A DNA stretch of 64,000 nt, from assembly GCA_041659285.1 (NCBI GenBank), contig JBAZYO010000013.1, positions 62,001 through 126,000 of the forward strand, given 5' to 3'. This document shows, piece by piece, positions 8,386 to 15,964 of the stretch (position 1 is the stretch's first letter; each line of letters starts with the position of its first letter). The notes beneath the pieces were generated by a model, which saw only the letters and a list, made by a program, of their open reading frames with translations, had not been told where the DNA came from and ran no database searches. The stretch is from Vicinamibacterales bacterium (lineage in GTDB: Bacteria > Acidobacteriota > Vicinamibacteria > Vicinamibacterales > UBA2999). The translations under genes and the position numbers were made by a program.

Positions 8386-9342
8386 TCAGCGCGCCGGCGG
8401 CTTCCGCTCGGCGGCGCGGAAGCCGCGCAGCATGTTGGTCAGCGAGTAATTGCCTTCGTGGCAGGCGTATTCGTAAATCCTCTCGCCCGATCGCGTCATC
8501 GTCAGTTCGCCTTTCCAACGCTGGGTGAACGCGGTCGGGTTGTCGATCTCGAACTGGTAGAGCAGCGTATCGGCGTCGAACAGGCGAAAGCGTTCGATGA
8601 CGTGCAGGTTGCGGTCCCAACCGAAGTTGCCGCCGGCGTCACCGTAGAAGCCGCCGCCATCGTTGAAGTTCGTGGTGTCGACGACCAACGTGTCGCCCTC
8701 CCAGCGTCCGATCGAGTCTCCCAACCACGAGCGCATGGCCGATGGCAGGTGCGGACGGCCGTCGAGATGAATGACTCGCGCGTCGTGGATCATTTCGGCA
8801 TGAACCAGGACGGCATCCTTGGTCTGCACGATCTGGTAGTTGCTGTTGTAGGAATACGGCAGCATGGGCGGCCCGGCGGTGAGGAACGTCAGGCATTGAT
8901 CCTGGAGGCCCAGGTCTTCCGGATTCTCGAACTTCTTCAGGCCGTCGAGCCGTCGCCGCTTGATCTCGGCCGCCGCCGGCGTCAGCGCGGGGATGCGGCC
9001 ATCGGCAGGGTCCGTGACGATCGACGTCCGAAGCGTCTTGACCACGCGGGTCCCCCACTCGCGGTAGACCGTGTTGTAGGTTCCGGTGCCGGCGCCCTTC
9101 GCCGCGGCCTGAGGCGGAGGTTCCGCGTTCCGTTGCGCGAAGTCGTGCTCCCACCGGGCGGCCTCTTCAGGCGTAAAGAACGGCTTGTCTTTCAGCTCCC
9201 GTGGACGTTCGAGGGGCGTCGCGGTCGCCGAATTCCAGACACCCTCGAAGTCAGGCCGGCGGTCGCCGTTGCCCCGCTGGCCCGAGACCAGGGTCGAAGC
9301 CAGAACGAGGATGGCCACCAGGCGAAGACAGAACTTCCGCAT
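8386..9342 (-). CDS. secreted protein of unknown function, acidobacterial type
   Basis: A 318-residue protein with a clear signal peptide (KFCLRLVAILVLASTLVSGQ). The mature part begins RPDFEGVWNSATATPLERP and includes PFFTPEEAARWE, DQCLTFLTAGPPMLPYSYN, WLGDSIGRWEGDTLVVDTTN and a C-terminal EIDNPTAFTQRWKGELTM. This pattern is familiar from large families of uncharacterised secreted proteins in Acidobacteria and other soil bacteria; no enzymatic motif is evident. TAGAAT lies 7 nt before the ATG with no Shine-Dalgarno sequence. Its position next to the PadR-permease operon does not reveal a role. Confidence 0.85.
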   Translation of the reverse strand: MRKFCLRLVAILVLASTLVSGQRGNGDRRPDFEGVWNSATATPLERPRELKDKPFFTPEEAARWEHDFAQRNAEPPPQAAAKGAGTGTYNTVYREWGTRVVKTLRTSIVTDPADGRIPALTPAAAEIKRRRLDGLKKFENPEDLGLQDQCLTFLTAGPPMLPYSYNSNYQIVQTKDAVLVHAEMIHDARVIHLDGRPHLPSAMRSWLGDSIGRWEGDTLVVDTTNFNDGGGFYGDAGGNFGWDRNLHVIERFRLFDADTLLYQFEIDNPTAFTQRWKGELTMTRSGERIYEYACHEGNYSLTNMLRGFRAAERKPPAR

Positions 9343-9349
9343 GGACTAG

Positions 9350-9378
9350 ATTCTAGGCGTTCTACCTCAAATCGTCAT
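9350..9378 (-). promoter_or_regulatory. promoter of the secreted protein gene
   Basis: On the minus strand ATGACG (9373-9378), a 17-nt spacer and TAGAAT (9350-9355) stand 7 nt before the ATG at 9342. The -35 element lies inside the 3' end of the permease gene. The mRNA would be leaderless or nearly so. Confidence 0.45.
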
Positions 9379-11940
9379 CGCGCGCCCTGGGTCGATCAGT
9401 GCGGCACGTCGCGCCGGCAACCAACTGGCGGCCACGACCACCACCAGGAGCACGGCAACGGCGGTCGCGAGCGTGACCGGATCCTGCGGCGCCACGCCAA
9501 AGAGCATCGTGCGCGCAAGACGGCTGCTGGCCGCCGCACCAACCATACCGATCGTGCCGCCGGCGACGGCGAGCACCAGCGATTCCATCACGATCGACCG
9601 GGCGACGCGGCGCGGTGACGCCCCGAGCGCCATCCGCAGCGCGATTTCACGACGCCGCAGCAGCACGGTGTAGGCGAGCAGGGCGTAAACGCCACCGGCC
9701 GCCGTGATCAGCCCGCCAACCGCGAACAGCGTAATCAGCAGCATGGCGAATCGATCCAGCTGCACGGCATCGCCGAGCAGCTGGTCCATCGTGGTCACCG
9801 AGTGGACGGGTTGATCGGGATCGACACGCAGCGCGGCGGCACGGGCCATCTGGGCGACGGTGTTGGGATCGAGGGTCGTGCGAGCAATCACGTTCAGGAC
9901 GAGGTACGGGTTCTGCGCGTGCGGAACGAAGATCTCGGGCACCGGCTCGCTGCGCGGGCCGTCGTAACGGGCGTCGCCCACCACGCCCACCACCTCATAG
10001 GGATATGGTCCGCGTTGGTAGTCGAGAACCAGGTGGCGCCCAATCGGGTTTTCATCACCCCACGTGTTTCGCGCGAGCTTCTGATTGATGATCACCACGC
10101 GCGGCGCCTCAGCGTCATCACGGTCCGTAAACTCGCGTCCGGCCATCACGGGCAGGCCCAGCGTGCCGAAGTATCCAGGTGTCGCCATCCGGATGCTGGC
10201 GTCGGCCACCTTCCTGCCTTCAGGGCCGGCCTGCTCGGGCCAGTACGGCCGGGTGAAGTCGGAGCCGATCGTGCTCATCGGCAGGTTCGTGACCGCGGCC
10301 ACGGACGTAATAGCGGGAACCTCGCGAAGTGAATCGAGCACGCGGCGGTAGTAGCCGGTGGTCTGCGCGCCAGTGCGATAGCGCGCGGCATCAGGCGTGA
10401 TGCGCAGCACGAGGAGGTTGCGCGTGTCGAAGCCCACGTCCACGCGCCGCAACTCCGCAAATGTCCGGGCCAATAACCCGGCGCCGACGAGCAGCATCAC
10501 GGCCGCCGCAATCTCGGCCACCACCAGTCCCGCGCGCAGCCGGCCCGCCGCGCTTGCCGAAACGGCGCCGCCGTCCTTGAGCGCACCGGCAATCGGCGTG
10601 CGGCTGGCGCGGAAGGTCGGCACGGCGTTGCCGAGCGCGGTGGCCAGCAGCGCGAGGACGGCTGCGAACGACGCCACTCGTGCGTTCATGGCCACCTCGT
10701 GCAGGCGCGGAATCCCGGCGGGCGCGATGGACAGGGCCGCGTCCACCCACCACGTGGTGAGCAGAACGGCGATGACCATGGTCACGATCGCGCTCAACGC
10801 GCTTTCGGCGATCAACTGTCGGGTGACGCGGCTCCCGCCGGCGCCGAGGGCGAGGCGGATCGCAATCTCCCTCGCGCGGGCGACCCCCCGCGCAATGGCG
10901 AGGCTGGCGACGTTGGCGCACACCAGCAACAGCAGGCAGAACATCGCCGCAAAGACGAGGAGGAGTTCCAGGCGGCTCGTTCGGGACACTTCATCCGCGA
11001 GCGGAGACAGCTGAACGGTCCAACCGGCGTTGGTGTCCGGGTGTTCGGCCGCCAGCCCGCTGGCCAGCGCCTGCATGCGCGCTTCGGCGCCGGCGATGGA
11101 CATCCCGGCTTTCATCCGGCCGACGACGCGCAGAAACCGGGCGTCGCGAGGGGGGCCGTCCGGAAAACGCGGGCGGTACGACACCGGCATGTCCCACGGC
11201 GCCCAGAAGGCCGCCGCCGCGTCGGGCACCGCGAAGTCTTCGGGCATGACCCCGATCACGCTCCAGTCGCGGCCTTCGATGGAGACGGTTCGGCCAACGA
11301 TCTGTGGATCGGCCCCCAGGGTCTGCCAGAGGCGATAACTCAGCACGACGACCGGTTCGCCGCTGGACGGCTGCCGCGACGTGATCGACGTCGCGCCTTC
11401 GTATTCGTCCGCGTGGAACGTGCGCCCGAGCCGTGGCTGACGACGATACACGTCGAAGAAACCGCGCGTGACATGCACCCCGGTGATCGGCGTGCCGCCG
11501 TCGCGTCCCCGCAGGGTGGCCGACACCGTCATGGCGGCGGTGATCGCATCGAACGCATCGTTGCGGGCGACCCAGTCGACGACGTTGCCCGGGGACGGCC
11601 CTTCGCGCAAGCGGTCCTGGCTGACGTTCGATTCGAACATGACGACGAGCCGACCGGGCTGATCGTAAGGCAGCGGCCGCAGCAGCCCCGCGTCAACGAA
11701 GGCGAAGAGCGTGGTCGTGGCCGCGACACCAAGTCCGAGGAGTAGTGACGTGCCGAGCGTGACTCCCGGCGAGCGAACGAGCGCCCGCAGTGCCTGTGCA
11801 AGATCGTGCCTGGCTCCGACGAAGACGAGATCCCAGAGCAGCGCGAACCACGTCGTCGCCAGGGCGACGCGCCCGCGCGCGCGGGCGGCGTTGAGCAGTC
11901 GTTCGCCGTCCTCGCGGATGTCACGCCGATCACGCGTCAT
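9367..11940 (-). CDS. ABC transporter permease, duplicated FtsX/MacB type (ADOP)
   Basis: An 857-residue permease with two MacB-like periplasmic domains and two FtsX membrane modules, the layout called acidobacterial duplicated orphan permease. The first half shows LGTSLLLGLGVAATTTLFAF, IEGRDWSVIGVMPEDFAVPD and a helix group ending LLLVCANVASLAIARGVARA. The second half repeats it with LLRRREIALRMALGASPRRV. The N-terminal cytoplasmic helix that usually precedes the first membrane segment is present in a short form. No ATPase gene is adjacent, as is usual for this family. It overlaps the PadR gene by 4 nt and is surely co-transcribed with it. Substrate unknown. Confidence 0.9.
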   Translation of the reverse strand: MTRDRRDIREDGERLLNAARARGRVALATTWFALLWDLVFVGARHDLAQALRALVRSPGVTLGTSLLLGLGVAATTTLFAFVDAGLLRPLPYDQPGRLVVMFESNVSQDRLREGPSPGNVVDWVARNDAFDAITAAMTVSATLRGRDGGTPITGVHVTRGFFDVYRRQPRLGRTFHADEYEGATSITSRQPSSGEPVVVLSYRLWQTLGADPQIVGRTVSIEGRDWSVIGVMPEDFAVPDAAAAFWAPWDMPVSYRPRFPDGPPRDARFLRVVGRMKAGMSIAGAEARMQALASGLAAEHPDTNAGWTVQLSPLADEVSRTSRLELLLVFAAMFCLLLLVCANVASLAIARGVARAREIAIRLALGAGGSRVTRQLIAESALSAIVTMVIAVLLTTWWVDAALSIAPAGIPRLHEVAMNARVASFAAVLALLATALGNAVPTFRASRTPIAGALKDGGAVSASAAGRLRAGLVVAEIAAAVMLLVGAGLLARTFAELRRVDVGFDTRNLLVLRITPDAARYRTGAQTTGYYRRVLDSLREVPAITSVAAVTNLPMSTIGSDFTRPYWPEQAGPEGRKVADASIRMATPGYFGTLGLPVMAGREFTDRDDAEAPRVVIINQKLARNTWGDENPIGRHLVLDYQRGPYPYEVVGVVGDARYDGPRSEPVPEIFVPHAQNPYLVLNVIARTTLDPNTVAQMARAAALRVDPDQPVHSVTTMDQLLGDAVQLDRFAMLLITLFAVGGLITAAGGVYALLAYTVLLRRREIALRMALGASPRRVARSIVMESLVLAVAGGTIGMVGAAASSRLARTMLFGVAPQDPVTLATAVAVLLVVVVAASWLPARRAALIDPGRAMTI

Positions 11941-12305
11941 GCGCGAGCCGCCTTTCGCAACGCCCGGCTCGAGCGGGCGTGAGTGACAATCGCCTCGAGG
12001 CGCCGCACCTCGGCATCCAGCACGCGCTTCCCGTGTGGGGTGAGCGCAAAGTACCGACGCCGCTCATCGTCTTCATCGGCGGCCGGCCGTTTATCCGACT
12101 CCACGATGAAGTCGGTCTTCTCGAGCTCCCGCAGCAAGCCGTACAAGGCTGCCGGCCAGAGGCGAACCTGGCCGTTGGTCCGCCCGGCCACCTCCTGCAT
12201 GATGCCGTAGCCATGCCGGGGCCCATCTGCCACCGCCAACAGGATGTGGAGAACCTTGGGTTTGAGCGGCAACAGCCGGTCGACGCTTCCAGGCTTGTCT
12301 GGCAT
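11937..12305 (-). CDS. PadR-family transcriptional regulator
   Basis: A 122-residue winged-helix repressor. The PadR signature is clear: LPLKPKVLHILLAVADGPRHGYGIMQEV, given here in two parts, then LWPAALYGLLRELEK and RRRYFALTPHGKRVLDAEV, with a C-terminal dimerisation helix. PadR proteins usually repress their own operon and are released by a small molecule or membrane stress. The stop overlaps the permease start by 4 nt, so the pair forms one operon. A palindrome overlapping the promoter is a plausible operator. The ATG lies only 8 nt after the -10 box. Confidence 0.92.
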   Translation of the reverse strand: MPDKPGSVDRLLPLKPKVLHILLAVADGPRHGYGIMQEVAGRTNGQVRLWPAALYGLLRELEKTDFIVESDKRPAADEDDERRRYFALTPHGKRVLDAEVRRLEAIVTHARSSRALRKAARA

Positions 12306-12310
12306 TGCGC

Positions 12311-12342
12311 GATATGTATATCAAAGTGTTCACAGTCGTCAA
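12311..12342 (-). promoter_or_regulatory. PadR operon promoter with operator-like palindrome
   Basis: On the minus strand TTGACG (12337-12342), a 17-nt spacer and ATACAT (12314-12319). The inverted repeat GATAT-GT-ATATC (12311-12322) covers the -10 box and looks like a PadR operator, which fits self-repression. Predicted transcription starts about 2 nt before the ATG. Confidence 0.55.
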
Positions 12343-12448
12343 TCGCAGCTGAGATTCTCGAACGAAATGGCCACAGCCGTCGCGAGAGAGGGCCGGCCGG
12401 ATTGTTCAGAATGAGACAGATCTATGGCCGGGACACTGGAAGAGTCGA

Positions 12449-12712
12449 GCGGGCATCAAGCTGGCGCATGCCATGGGCGCGCACGTGGTGGCGTTCACGA
12501 CGTCCGAATCCAAACGAGTGGCCGCCTTGGCCCTGGGGGCCAACGAGGTCGCGGTCTCGCGCAACGCCGACGAGATGACGGCCCATGCGAAGAGCTTCCA
12601 CTTCATCCTCAACACCGTGGCCGCGCCGCACGACCTGGACCCGTTTTTCGGACTGCTCAAGGGCGATGTGAAGTACCGGTTTGTGATCGACAACACTTCG
12701 TTGGCAGTCTGA
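12449..12712 (+). pseudogene. remnant of a YahK/AdhC-type zinc alcohol dehydrogenase
   Basis: The reading frame AGIKLAHAMGAHVVAFTT, then SKRVAALALGANEVAVSR and FHFILNTVAAPHDLDPFF, matches the cofactor-binding domain of NADPH-dependent aldehyde reductases of the zinc alcohol dehydrogenase family. Directly after FGLLKGDV the sequence jumps to KYRFVIDNTSL, which is the extreme C-terminus of that family. The N-terminal half and an internal segment are therefore missing. It is a degraded gene, the first of several in this region. Confidence 0.75.
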
Positions 12713-12762
12713 TGGCTCCTCCGAAGTTTCCGGCGTGACCTTGACATGTGAGCGTGTACGGC

Positions 12763-13230
12763 TCAATTGCGATCCCCCGATGCCCTCTGCTGACCCAGGA
12801 GGATGGCCGACTTCGCCTTCGCGCGCAGTCCCCTGTCGAACGTGACCGGCGTCAACTGACCGATCGTGGCGAACGCTGCGAGGTATGAATCCGCCCAGTC
12901 CTTGGTGGCTGGCTGCCGGCGACGGGTGAGTGCCCGGAAACGAGCCTCGATTTCCGGCGGCTCGTCGACCAGCCCCACGCGGGGATCCTGCAGCCATCGG
13001 TCGTAGGCCGCCCACGCCTGCGGCTGGGTCATGACCTCGTCGCCCATCACCGCCTTCGCCGTCAACAACCGCAACAAGCCGAGTTGCGTGAGGCGGCAGA
13101 ACGTCAGGGTCGCCTCCGACGACAGCGTCCCGAACCACGCGGCCGCAATCGCGTGGTGGACGTGCCCCTCGTAGGTCAGCGCCACCCAGACGTTGATGTC
13201 AGGGAAATACGATGTCGTAAATGGCGGCAT
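12763..13230 (-). CDS. vapC: VapC-type PIN-domain ribonuclease toxin
   Basis: A 155-residue PIN-domain protein. The first acidic residue is in YFPDINVWVALTYEGHVHH, and further conserved acids occur in KDWADSYLAAFA and PVTFDRGL, as expected for the metal-binding Asp cluster of PIN nucleases. VapC toxins cleave RNA, usually tRNA, when the antitoxin is lost. It overlaps the upstream antitoxin gene by 32 nt, so the two are translationally linked. Toxin-antitoxin pairs are frequent in islands, which fits the gene-poor surroundings. Confidence 0.88.
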   Translation of the reverse strand: MPPFTTSYFPDINVWVALTYEGHVHHAIAAAWFGTLSSEATLTFCRLTQLGLLRLLTAKAVMGDEVMTQPQAWAAYDRWLQDPRVGLVDEPPEIEARFRALTRRRQPATKDWADSYLAAFATIGQLTPVTFDRGLRAKAKSAILLGQQRASGDRN

Positions 13231-13426
13231 TGTCGAGGGCCACGGTGCCAGGGCGCTTGGACCGGACGATCGGCAGCGACACGGGAGTTCCGACCTTCCG
13301 GCGCTCCGACTTCAGGACCTCCTTGACGCCGCGCAGGATGAGGGTTCTCGTCGAACTGCCCTCACGCGCCGCTCGCGCCTTCAGCTGGCGGTACATTCCG
13401 TCCGGAATATCGACAGTCGTGCGCAT
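13199..13426 (-). CDS. vapB: VapB-type ribbon-helix-helix antitoxin
   Basis: A 75-residue protein. MRTTVDIPDGMYRQLKARA then GSSTRTLILRGVKEVL is a ribbon-helix-helix DNA-binding domain; the C-terminal tail (VALDNAAIYDIVFP) should wrap the toxin. It precedes the PIN toxin and overlaps it, and probably represses the pair by binding the palindrome just upstream. CAGAAT lies exactly 6 nt before the ATG with no Shine-Dalgarno sequence, so the mRNA is probably leaderless. Confidence 0.85.
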   Translation of the reverse strand: MRTTVDIPDGMYRQLKARAAREGSSTRTLILRGVKEVLKSERRKVGTPVSLPIVRSKRPGTVALDNAAIYDIVFP

Positions 13427-13432
13427 GGGACC

Positions 13433-13451
13433 ATTCTGCCATATTTATGGC
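13433..13451 (-). promoter_or_regulatory. vapBC -10 box and operator palindrome
   Basis: The minus-strand CAGAAT (13433-13438) is abutted by the perfect inverted repeat GCCAT-ATTT-ATGGC (13438-13451). A ribbon-helix-helix dimer bound there would block the promoter, which fits autoregulation of toxin-antitoxin pairs. Confidence 0.5.
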
Positions 13452-13621
13452 ACTGGCACAGACTGTCCAACGAGGGCGCTGGAAGGTCCCTCGCACCGAT
13501 CGTTGAGGCAGTTGCGGACATCGTCCAGTGCGGCCTTGTCTCCTCGGGCCAGCCTTCGCGCTGGCGCGCTACGGCCCGGCAAGCTGGACTCGCACTAAGT
13601 CGTCGGCCGAACGAGCCACCG

Positions 13622-13897
13622 TTAAGCGCCGTCATCATCAGTGGCGAAGTGCCGCTTTGCGAAGGCGCGGCCCGATCCAGATTTCAGATACCGCTCGAAT
13701 CGACGAGCGGCCGCCTCGTTGCGGAACCCGATCTGGACAACCAGCGACCAGGGGCGGTAGCCAGTGGTGTATCCGCAAGGCCCGCGGTTATGCCAGTCCA
13801 GACGGGCGGCGATATCACTGGTGATGCCGGTGTAGTGCCGGTTCGGGTCAGCATCGCTGCGCAGGATGTAGACGAATCATTTGTCTGCGGTTCCCAT
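13622..13897 (-). pseudogene. GIY-YIG nuclease-like gene with an early in-frame stop
   Basis: The minus strand reads MGTADK, a TGA codon, then FVYILRSDADPNRHYTGITS and continues without a break to a TAA after FERYLKSGSGRAFAKRHF. This is a small GIY-YIG domain protein of the YhbQ-like group: VYIL and YTGIT are the two signature strands. Relatives normally have a tryptophan at the stop position, so TGG to TGA is the likely change. No start codon after the TGA would rescue the domain. It sits among other broken genes, so it is probably dead; a sequencing error is the other possibility. Confidence 0.75.
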
Positions 13898-14019
13898 GCG
13901 CTGGATGACGCAGGAATCGGGCCGCAGGGATTTCGGCCAGAATCCGTGATCGGCTATCGCGCGGTACGCAGTTCTGGCGATGATCGATGCGGATTAGTGT
14001 GGCAAAAGGTGCGCCCGAG

Positions 14020-14125
14020 GTGGTCCGCCTTCGCCCTCTTCGAGGGCTACGGCGAGACAGCCTTCGCCTGTCGTTGTGGTTGTGAGCGTCTGGGCCAGCC
14101 CGCAGGGCTGGCCTAGCCGAAGCTC
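14020..14125. repeat. cluster of REP-like palindromes
   Basis: This stretch between broken genes holds short inverted repeats: CGCCTTCGCC facing GGCTACGGCG, and GGCCAGCC facing GGCTGGCC (about 14091-14114). The first matches the same family seen near 37.8, 47.7 and 48.9 kb. No gene is seen between 13900 and 14287 apart from the repeats and a C-terminal scrap of unknown origin (KLTKECVSEGWLAALDDF). Confidence 0.5.
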
Positions 14126-14147
14126 ACCAAGGAGTGCGTGAGCGAAG

Positions 14148-14182
14148 GCTGGCTCGCCGCACTGGACGATTTCCGCAACTGG
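14148..14182 (+). repeat. 35-bp direct repeat, copy 1
   Basis: Identical over 35 bp to 19305-19339. In one frame both copies read GWLAALDDFRNWLIR or SWLAALDDFRNWLIR followed by a stop, so they are copies of the 3' end of one unidentified gene. They bracket the accessory secA and its neighbours. Confidence 0.8.
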
Positions 14183-14287
14183 CTCATCCGAGAGGCCGCG
14201 TGACTCCGTTCGAATCCCAGTATTCCAGCAAGCTGCGACCGCGATAGCGGCCGCACGACGCGCGCTCGTGAAGTGGCGTGAGGAGCG

Positions 14288-14692
14288 TCAGGCTGTTGTC
14301 ACATTCGGATGCCGGACGTGCCAGTCGGTCACCTGCTCATACGCATGGGCGATGCGGCACAGCATCGACTCGCCGAGCCGTCGGCCAGTGAACTGGATGC
14401 TGTACGGCAGACCGTCCGCAGAAAAGCCGCACGGCAGGCAGATCGCGGGCACACCAGCCAGATCCATCGGCATGGTGAATTCGAAGCTACGCGGCGCGGC
14501 GGCGGACCACGCCTTGTGGTACTCCGGCAGCGAGCCGACTTGAATGGCGTGGGTGATCGGCCACGCCGGATCGCCGCCGGCCGGGCCGGCGATGGCATCG
14601 ACTGATTCGAGAACCGCCGTGAACCTGACGGTGAATGCCTCGCGGCGCTCTCGAGCCGCAATCAGCTGTTGCGGCGTGACGCGCGCACCCAT
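14288..14692 (-). pseudogene. C-terminal fragment of a GatA-like amidase
   Basis: The last 100 residues match the end of amidase-signature enzymes: FTMPMDLAGVPAICLPCGFS, DGLPYSIQFTGRRLGESMLC and RIAHAYEQVTDWH. Amidases are normally 450-500 residues and carry a Ser-Ser-Lys triad in the N-terminal half; here only about 134 residues remain and the triad is absent. The fragment ends abruptly against a histidine-kinase fragment on the other strand, so this is a recombination scar. Confidence 0.75.
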
Positions 14693-15067
14693 GGCAAGGA
14701 ACTCTCGGCGATCAGTTTCAGAGTGGTCGTGAACGGCTCACGCCAGGATATCGCGCCGTTGGTTCGCGACTCGGTCTATCAAGTCGCCCGCGAAGCGATC
14801 GCCAATGCGTTTCGCCACAGCGCCGCCAGCCACATCGAAGTCGAAATCACCTACGAGGCCCGCCAGTTTCTGGTCGCCATCCGCGACGACGGCGTCGGCT
14901 TCGTCCCAGCGCTCATTGCCGCCAGCGGTCCCGATCACTGGGGCATCCAGGGCATGCGCACCAAGGCGAAGGAAAGTGGCGGCGCCCTTTCGATTTGGAC
15001 TCGTGAGAAGGCAGGGACGGAGGTCCGGATCGTCTATCCCGCCCGGTTGGCCTTCGCGCGGTCATGA
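14693..15067 (+). pseudogene. C-terminal fragment of a sensor histidine kinase
   Basis: The frame encodes the ATP-binding end of a two-component kinase of the HisKA_3/propeller type: LVRDSVYQVAREAIANAFRH (N box), FLVAIRDDGVGFVP (G1 box), HWGIQGMRTKAKESGGALSI and GTEVRIVYPARLAFARS before the stop. Everything upstream, including the sensor, membrane segment and phosphorylated His, is missing. It butts onto the amidase fragment. A 25-bp copy of its 3' end recurs at 18268. Confidence 0.75.
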
Positions 15068-15068
15068 T
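15044..15068 (+). repeat. 25-bp repeat from the kinase 3' end, copy 1
   Basis: Matches 18268-18292 with one mismatch. Both encode the kinase C-terminus LAFARS plus stop. The two copies flank the leader ORF and the accessory secA. Confidence 0.6.
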
Positions 15069-15580
15069 CTTGCGGTACTTGCCGACGCGCGTAGCGAAGG
15101 CGGCCTCGTGAATCGCCCGCGCGACTTCGCCGGCACCGGGTTCAACTGCCTTGGAGATGTCCAGCGAACCGGTGAAATAACAGACGTCCGCAACGTGATG
15201 TCGTACTGGCGCGAACGCCATGCATTCCATCATCTGGGGCTGTTCGTTGTCGATTGGTGCGATGGTTTTCAGGCGCTGAAGCTCCTTGCGGGTTTCGAGT
15301 TCGTCAATGCCATCCGGGCAGGAACACACCGGGAAGATGCACCCGATCGAAGACGCACGCGAGGAGCGTCAACGTTGGAAGCGGCGGAACCTGCGACGGA
15401 AATAGACGCCTTCTACGAGTTCAAGCTCGTTCACGAAGGGGATTGCCCCTATTACGCAATGCCCTATATCGATCTACTCGATGTTCTTCGCAATCGTCGT
15501 ACGGGCTGGCGCAGGCCAGGGCGGTCAGGCGATTCACGTCCGGCCGCAGACTGCTCGACGGAGGACCTGGCCGGGTTATT
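15069..15580. other. gene-poor stretch with scraps of coding sequence
   Basis: No intact gene is evident in about 500 bases. Two short frames look like decayed coding DNA: on the minus strand VADVCYFTGSLDISKAVEPG, and on the plus strand DAFYEFKLVHEGDCPYYAMP. I cannot assign either to a family. The stretch lies between the kinase fragment and the promoter of the secA leader ORF. Confidence 0.4.
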
Positions 15581-15591
15581 CGGTGTACAAT
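15562..15591 (+). promoter_or_regulatory. promoter of the secA leader ORF
   Basis: A good -10 box TACAAT (15586-15591) with a weak -35 (AGGACC, 15562-15567, 18-nt spacer). The -10 ends 6 nt before the GTG at 15598, the same distance as in the promoter of the secDF leader ORF. A leaderless mRNA is expected. Confidence 0.5.
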
Positions 15592-15597
15592 AACGCT

Positions 15598-15888
15598 GTG
15601 AACCGGCAGCTGCGCCTCGCACTGCTCCTCGCCGCCTTGGCGGCGGCCGGGCCGTCGGTGTCGGCGCCGCAGGCGTTCGATGCGTCGAGAACGGGCGTCA
15701 CCATCGCCTGGTTCCGGGTCACGCCTGATACCCGTCCGGACTTCAAGATCGAACCGTCGGGTCTAAGACCTCGCCCCGACGGGTGGCGCGCGGCAAAGGG
15801 CCATTACTGGGCCAAGTCTGACGTCGTTCTTCCCGACCCCCTGCGCGTTCACTCGCTGTTCCAGCGGCCGCCACCTTCCCACTCCTGA
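15598..15888 (+). CDS. small leaderless secreted protein, candidate SecA-monitoring leader peptide
   Basis: A predicted 96-residue protein with a GTG start at the predicted transcription start. The signal peptide is RLALLLAALAAAGPSVSA with an A-x-A-like cleavage site. The mature part is short, with scattered Trp and Pro (GVTIAWFRVTPDTRPDFKIE), and ends LPDPLRVHSLFQRPPPSHS; three consecutive prolines follow Arg seven residues from the end. Consecutive prolines near a C-terminus are typical of ribosome-stalling sequences. It stops 76 nt before the accessory SecA start, which matches the secM-secA layout. No homology to SecM is visible; the regulatory role is inferred from position, signal peptide and the downstream hairpins. 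Confidence 0.55.
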   Translation: MNRQLRLALLLAALAAAGPSVSAPQAFDASRTGVTIAWFRVTPDTRPDFKIEPSGLRPRPDGWRAAKGHYWAKSDVVLPDPLRVHSLFQRPPPSHS

Positions 15889-15892
15889 CGCG

Positions 15893-15950
15893 GCAGCGGT
15901 TCATTCCGCTGCATTCGTGTGTTCACGAGGCATCAGTGACTCTCGGTCAC
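15893..15950 (+). promoter_or_regulatory. two hairpins between leader ORF and secA
   Basis: Hairpin 1: GCAGCGG (15893-15899), 6-nt loop, CCGCTGC (15906-15912). Hairpin 2: GTGAC (15936-15940), 5-nt loop, GTCAC (15946-15950), immediately before the secA Shine-Dalgarno AGGGAG. CAGCGG also occurs inside the leader at its Gln-Arg codons (15862-15867) and can compete for the same CCGCTG arm. A ribosome stalled at the Pro codons would therefore decide which stem forms. No uridine tract follows, so an intrinsic terminator is unlikely. Confidence 0.45.
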
Positions 15951-15964
15951 GAAGGGAGAATTCC

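Noticed and set aside
13622..13897. Selenocysteine or general TGA recoding in the GIY-YIG gene
   Set aside because: TGA ends many intact genes here and relatives have Trp, not Cys, at this place.
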